Program-made: the position numbers and the translations under genes
The notes under the pieces: model-generated
What the model saw: the letters and a program-made list of their open reading frames with translations, nothing else
Told to the model about the DNA's origin: nothing
Databases searched by the model: none
Part shown: in pieces, positions 24,661 to 26,927 of the stretch
How positions within the stretch are numbered: the stretch's first letter is position 1
How the letters are laid out: each line of letters begins with the position of its first letter
From: Basidiobolus ranarum
Taxonomy: Eukaryota > Basidiobolomycota > Basidiobolomycetes > Basidiobolales
DNA length: 26,927 nt
Direction: 5' to 3'
Assembly: GCA_040143965.1 (NCBI GenBank)
Contig: JASJQH010007003.1
Coordinates: 1-26,927 of the forward strand

Positions 24661-25001
24661 TAATTTTAATCCATTTGGGATTGTCCATTTACTTACTGTC
24701 ATAAAATTGTCAAGTTAGATTTGATTTTAATCTATTTTTTCAGTTTCAGGAGTGAAATTTCCAAATCTTACAAAATAGTTGCACATGATTGGCTACAATC
24801 TCAGGGAACTATGGATCAACATATGTGCAAAAAACATAACTCAAATTTTACACAATTACCACTTGAATGCTAATTTGTCACCTTTGAAATCCCTAGTCTC
24901 CTTAATATATTCTCCTGAATATTTTTATAGAGTTCTTCATACCTAAGGTTTAGCTCATACCCAACACAAGCTTGTATCAATATCTCCATCAAAGCCCACC
25001 A

Positions 25002-25640
25002 TTATATTAACGTTGCTGAATAACCATTCATCCAGCTATCTGGTGGATACCCTGCAATAATGTGCCACTCTGTATTAAGTTCTTCCCAGATATCTGCATG
25101 GTCAACACCAGACTGAATGTTGAGTTGAATGTACTTCTTCTGAAGCCACTTACTGCATACTTGCACTCTGTTTTTCCCTTCATACTTTTCAACATACTCC
25201 TGAAGCACTTTGACTATTTTTGTACATCCTTGTAGTGTGACACTATTGAGGGTGCTTTATGATGTTTGTGTGGCTTTTTGCTTGCCTTTAATTTTGGGGC
25301 TAATTTCAACAATTTGGGAAGTACCAGTTGAGGTTGGAGAGCCATGAGTTTTATTTCCTGGTGCTTTGGCTTGTTGAGAGGTGCCAGGTGTTGGATGAAC
25401 TTCCAAATTTAGCACTCTTCAAACTGGTGTACCCAGTTTGATGGTGAAATTAAGCTTTTTTGCCAGTAAATCTGACTCTGGAAATGCAGATCTTTGTAAT
25501 GGTGTGAAGAATTTGGCAAGTGGGACAGTAGAGCCTAAACTCACTGGCTCCATTGCTTTTCCCTTGGGTTTACTAACTTGCTGCTCCTTGAGTACTTCTT
25601 TAGCTGCTTTTCTTTCTTATCCAAGTCAATAATCATGTAC
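25002..25640 (-). mobile_element. Decayed coding segment of unknown element
   Basis: The minus strand keeps protein-like runs over about 640 bp: a Lys-rich part, a Pro/Ser/Thr-rich part and then a more structured part containing WLQKKYIQLNIQSGVDHAD followed by IWEELNTEWHIIAGYPPDSW. I do not recognise the domain. Its place among retroelement remains and the opposite orientation to the copia remnant suggest a second element. It looks broken at a few places. Confidence 0.35.
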
Positions 25641-25699
25641 ATTTTTGAGATGTTTCATGAATAGACCTATACTAGCCCAATTGCCATTTGCTTGCAAAA

Positions 25700-26380
25700 A
25701 CCCAGGATAAACCACATGAAATAAGTCAAGAACCTTCAGAGCAATGCCTGGCTTTTGGTTTTTCTACAATTGGCTCAAATCCAGGTGATTTTGGGCAAGA
25801 TTCCACACAGTTTCCAAAATGTTAAACCACTCATCATCAGAGCAAGTGATGGCAGCTCTGACATTCAGAGTCTTTTGGTTTGCCGGTTTTCCTATGAGAT
25901 TTCTACTTTTGTGTGCCCAAGCAATTTTGGGTCATTGTGAAGGCTTGATGGTCCAACACATATTCTGCTCTGCTAGATTGCCACAGTGACGTTCATATGT
26001 ATGGTGTGGGATTGACTGAAATCCCATATGAGAATGGATGGAGAGAGCAGCATGTTGCTGTAGCTCAAGAACTGTCATGATTCTGATCTTGGCATACTGA
26101 TCCACTACAAATAGAACTCCTCTATTATTAGATTATGACATCATATCTGCTGTGCCATCGCTTCTTGGCAATTTGTTATCAGTTCATCCAGATTACCATA
26201 TATGGAAGTCATGTTCCTTGGAACATTCCATGAAATCTAACCAATCATGTCATCTCACACATAGTGTATTTCTGCCAAGACCATCCACAGAAGGTCACCT
26301 GATCATCCTTACATCATCCCTCTTTGAATCGGTCCTTGTAGTCCCCAAAACCCCAACTCTTGAACTTGCCACCGTATATT
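25700..26380. other. Probable transposon-derived sequence
   Basis: About 700 bp with no host gene. GC is higher and base composition differs from the spacers to the left. Short protein-like runs occur on the plus strand near 26000-26070, but none is long enough to assign to a family with confidence. Confidence 0.3.
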
Positions 26381-26437
26381 CCCTGTTAAGTATATTATGT
26401 TTCACTTTGCAATATCTATATAAGCCCCATGTATTTC

Positions 26438-26461
26438 TTGATCAGACTTCAGTCTGATCAA
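26438..26461. repeat. Perfect short inverted repeat
   Basis: Two 11-bp arms (TTGATCAGACT and its exact reverse complement) are separated by 2 bp. It lies about 15 bp after the TATA box of the probable LTR, where it would form a hairpin in the leader of the transcript. Confidence 0.9.
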
Positions 26462-26501
26462 TGCCAGTTATTAATAAAGATTCTTGCCAAAGTATCTTCC
26501 C

Positions 26502-26521
26502 TGTCTTGTCTTGTCTTGTCT
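26502..26521. repeat. TGTCT microsatellite, 4 copies
   Basis: Four perfect TGTCT units follow the putative polyadenylation signal of the LTR-like stretch. Confidence 0.9.
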
Positions 26522-26927
26522 TATGGTCTACACCCAAGTACTTTCCTGCCTTCTAGCCTCTTGTCTTTGTATCCAGTCCTTGTCCAGTTCCTTATTGTGA
26601 CAGTTTGATCAGACTACTGATACTTGCCTATAGACTTCTCTCCATCCCTGTTCTCCAACCTTGAAACCCCCCAAGATTCACTTCCCTCTTATTCCCCATC
26701 TTTCCCAAGCTTCCCTGCTAAGGCAAAGGTGCCTTCCACCTTTGGATAATTGCTCTTAGTGCATCCTTATCAAGACACTACTGGTTGAGTTCACAGTTGT
26801 TTTTGATCAAAGAAGATTTAGTACTTGATCAAGATCAAAGGACATTGATACCAGCAAATTCTTTTGTCAAGGTGCCAATCATTTCTTCAACAGAAAGTTG
26901 GACATTGCATTGTGATTATCATTCCTA

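Larger units (their letters stand above)
26387..26600 (+). mobile_element. Probable LTR (solo or edge of an element)
   Basis: The stretch has the order of signals expected in an LTR: a TG-type start (near TGTTAAG), a TATA box (CTATATAAG at about 26416), then a polyadenylation signal (AATAAA near 26472) about 50 bp further on, and T/C-rich sequence after it. The exact ends are not certain and a second copy is not in the window, so it may be a solo LTR or belong to an element that continues to the right. Confidence 0.35.

Noticed and set aside
26000-26070. Copia-type integrase end (PYENGWREQHVAVA-like run).
   Set aside because: The run is short and lacks the surrounding integrase landmarks, so it is not enough to assign a domain.

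Overview
This window looks like nuclear DNA of an intron-rich filamentous fungus that is not a yeast or a typical ascomycete. Reasons: a fungal-type KNL1/Spc7, a Dic1-type carrier, an SRPK kinase with many short introns (about 45-105 bp, GT...AG, CTAAC-like branch sites), a secreted expansin-like protein with a cysteine-rich tail, and AT-rich spacers. Basidiomycota (for example Pucciniomycotina) or an early-diverging/mucoromycete lineage both fit; the sequence alone does not decide. I rebuilt multi-exon gene models by hand and checked that every intron keeps the reading phase; two first-exon junctions (FIRRM-like and Rad9) remain unresolved.

Layout. 1-262 (-): 5' end of a gene coding for an Arg/Gly/Asn-rich protein with 23-residue tandem repeats, running off the left edge. 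1497-5310 (-): KNL1/Spc7 kinetochore scaffold, 8 exons, 1121 aa, with an RVSF phosphatase-docking motif and seven MELT-like motifs. 5995-7298 (+): mitochondrial dicarboxylate carrier, 7 exons, 296 aa. 7652-7901 (+): weak candidate for a small three-exon gene. 8017-10887 (+): 13-exon, 718-aa gene that I assign to the Integrator subunit INTS10 family. 11292-13237 (+): SRPK protein kinase, 7 exons, 501 aa. About 13690-17579 (+): about 16-exon gene matching FIRRM (human C1orf112, plant FLIP; DUF4487), the partner of FIGNL1 in recombination control. 17982-20473 (-): Rad9 subunit of the 9-1-1 checkpoint clamp, tail to tail with the FIRRM-like gene. 21547-22299 (+): secreted expansin-like (double-psi beta-barrel) protein. 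22300-26927: gene-poor flank with a 20-bp tandem repeat, decayed Ty1/copia-type retroelement sequence and a probable LTR.

The left 20 kb is a dense housekeeping block (chromosome segregation, transcription and RNA processing, checkpoint and recombination control); the right 6 kb is an accessory-type, transposon-bearing flank with a secreted protein. The most notable content is the pair of genes, INTS10-like and FIRRM-like, best known from animals and plants and absent from the usual model yeasts. They suggest that this fungus keeps at least part of an Integrator complex and of a FIGNL1-FIRRM pathway. These two assignments rest on remembered family sequences and need a profile search.
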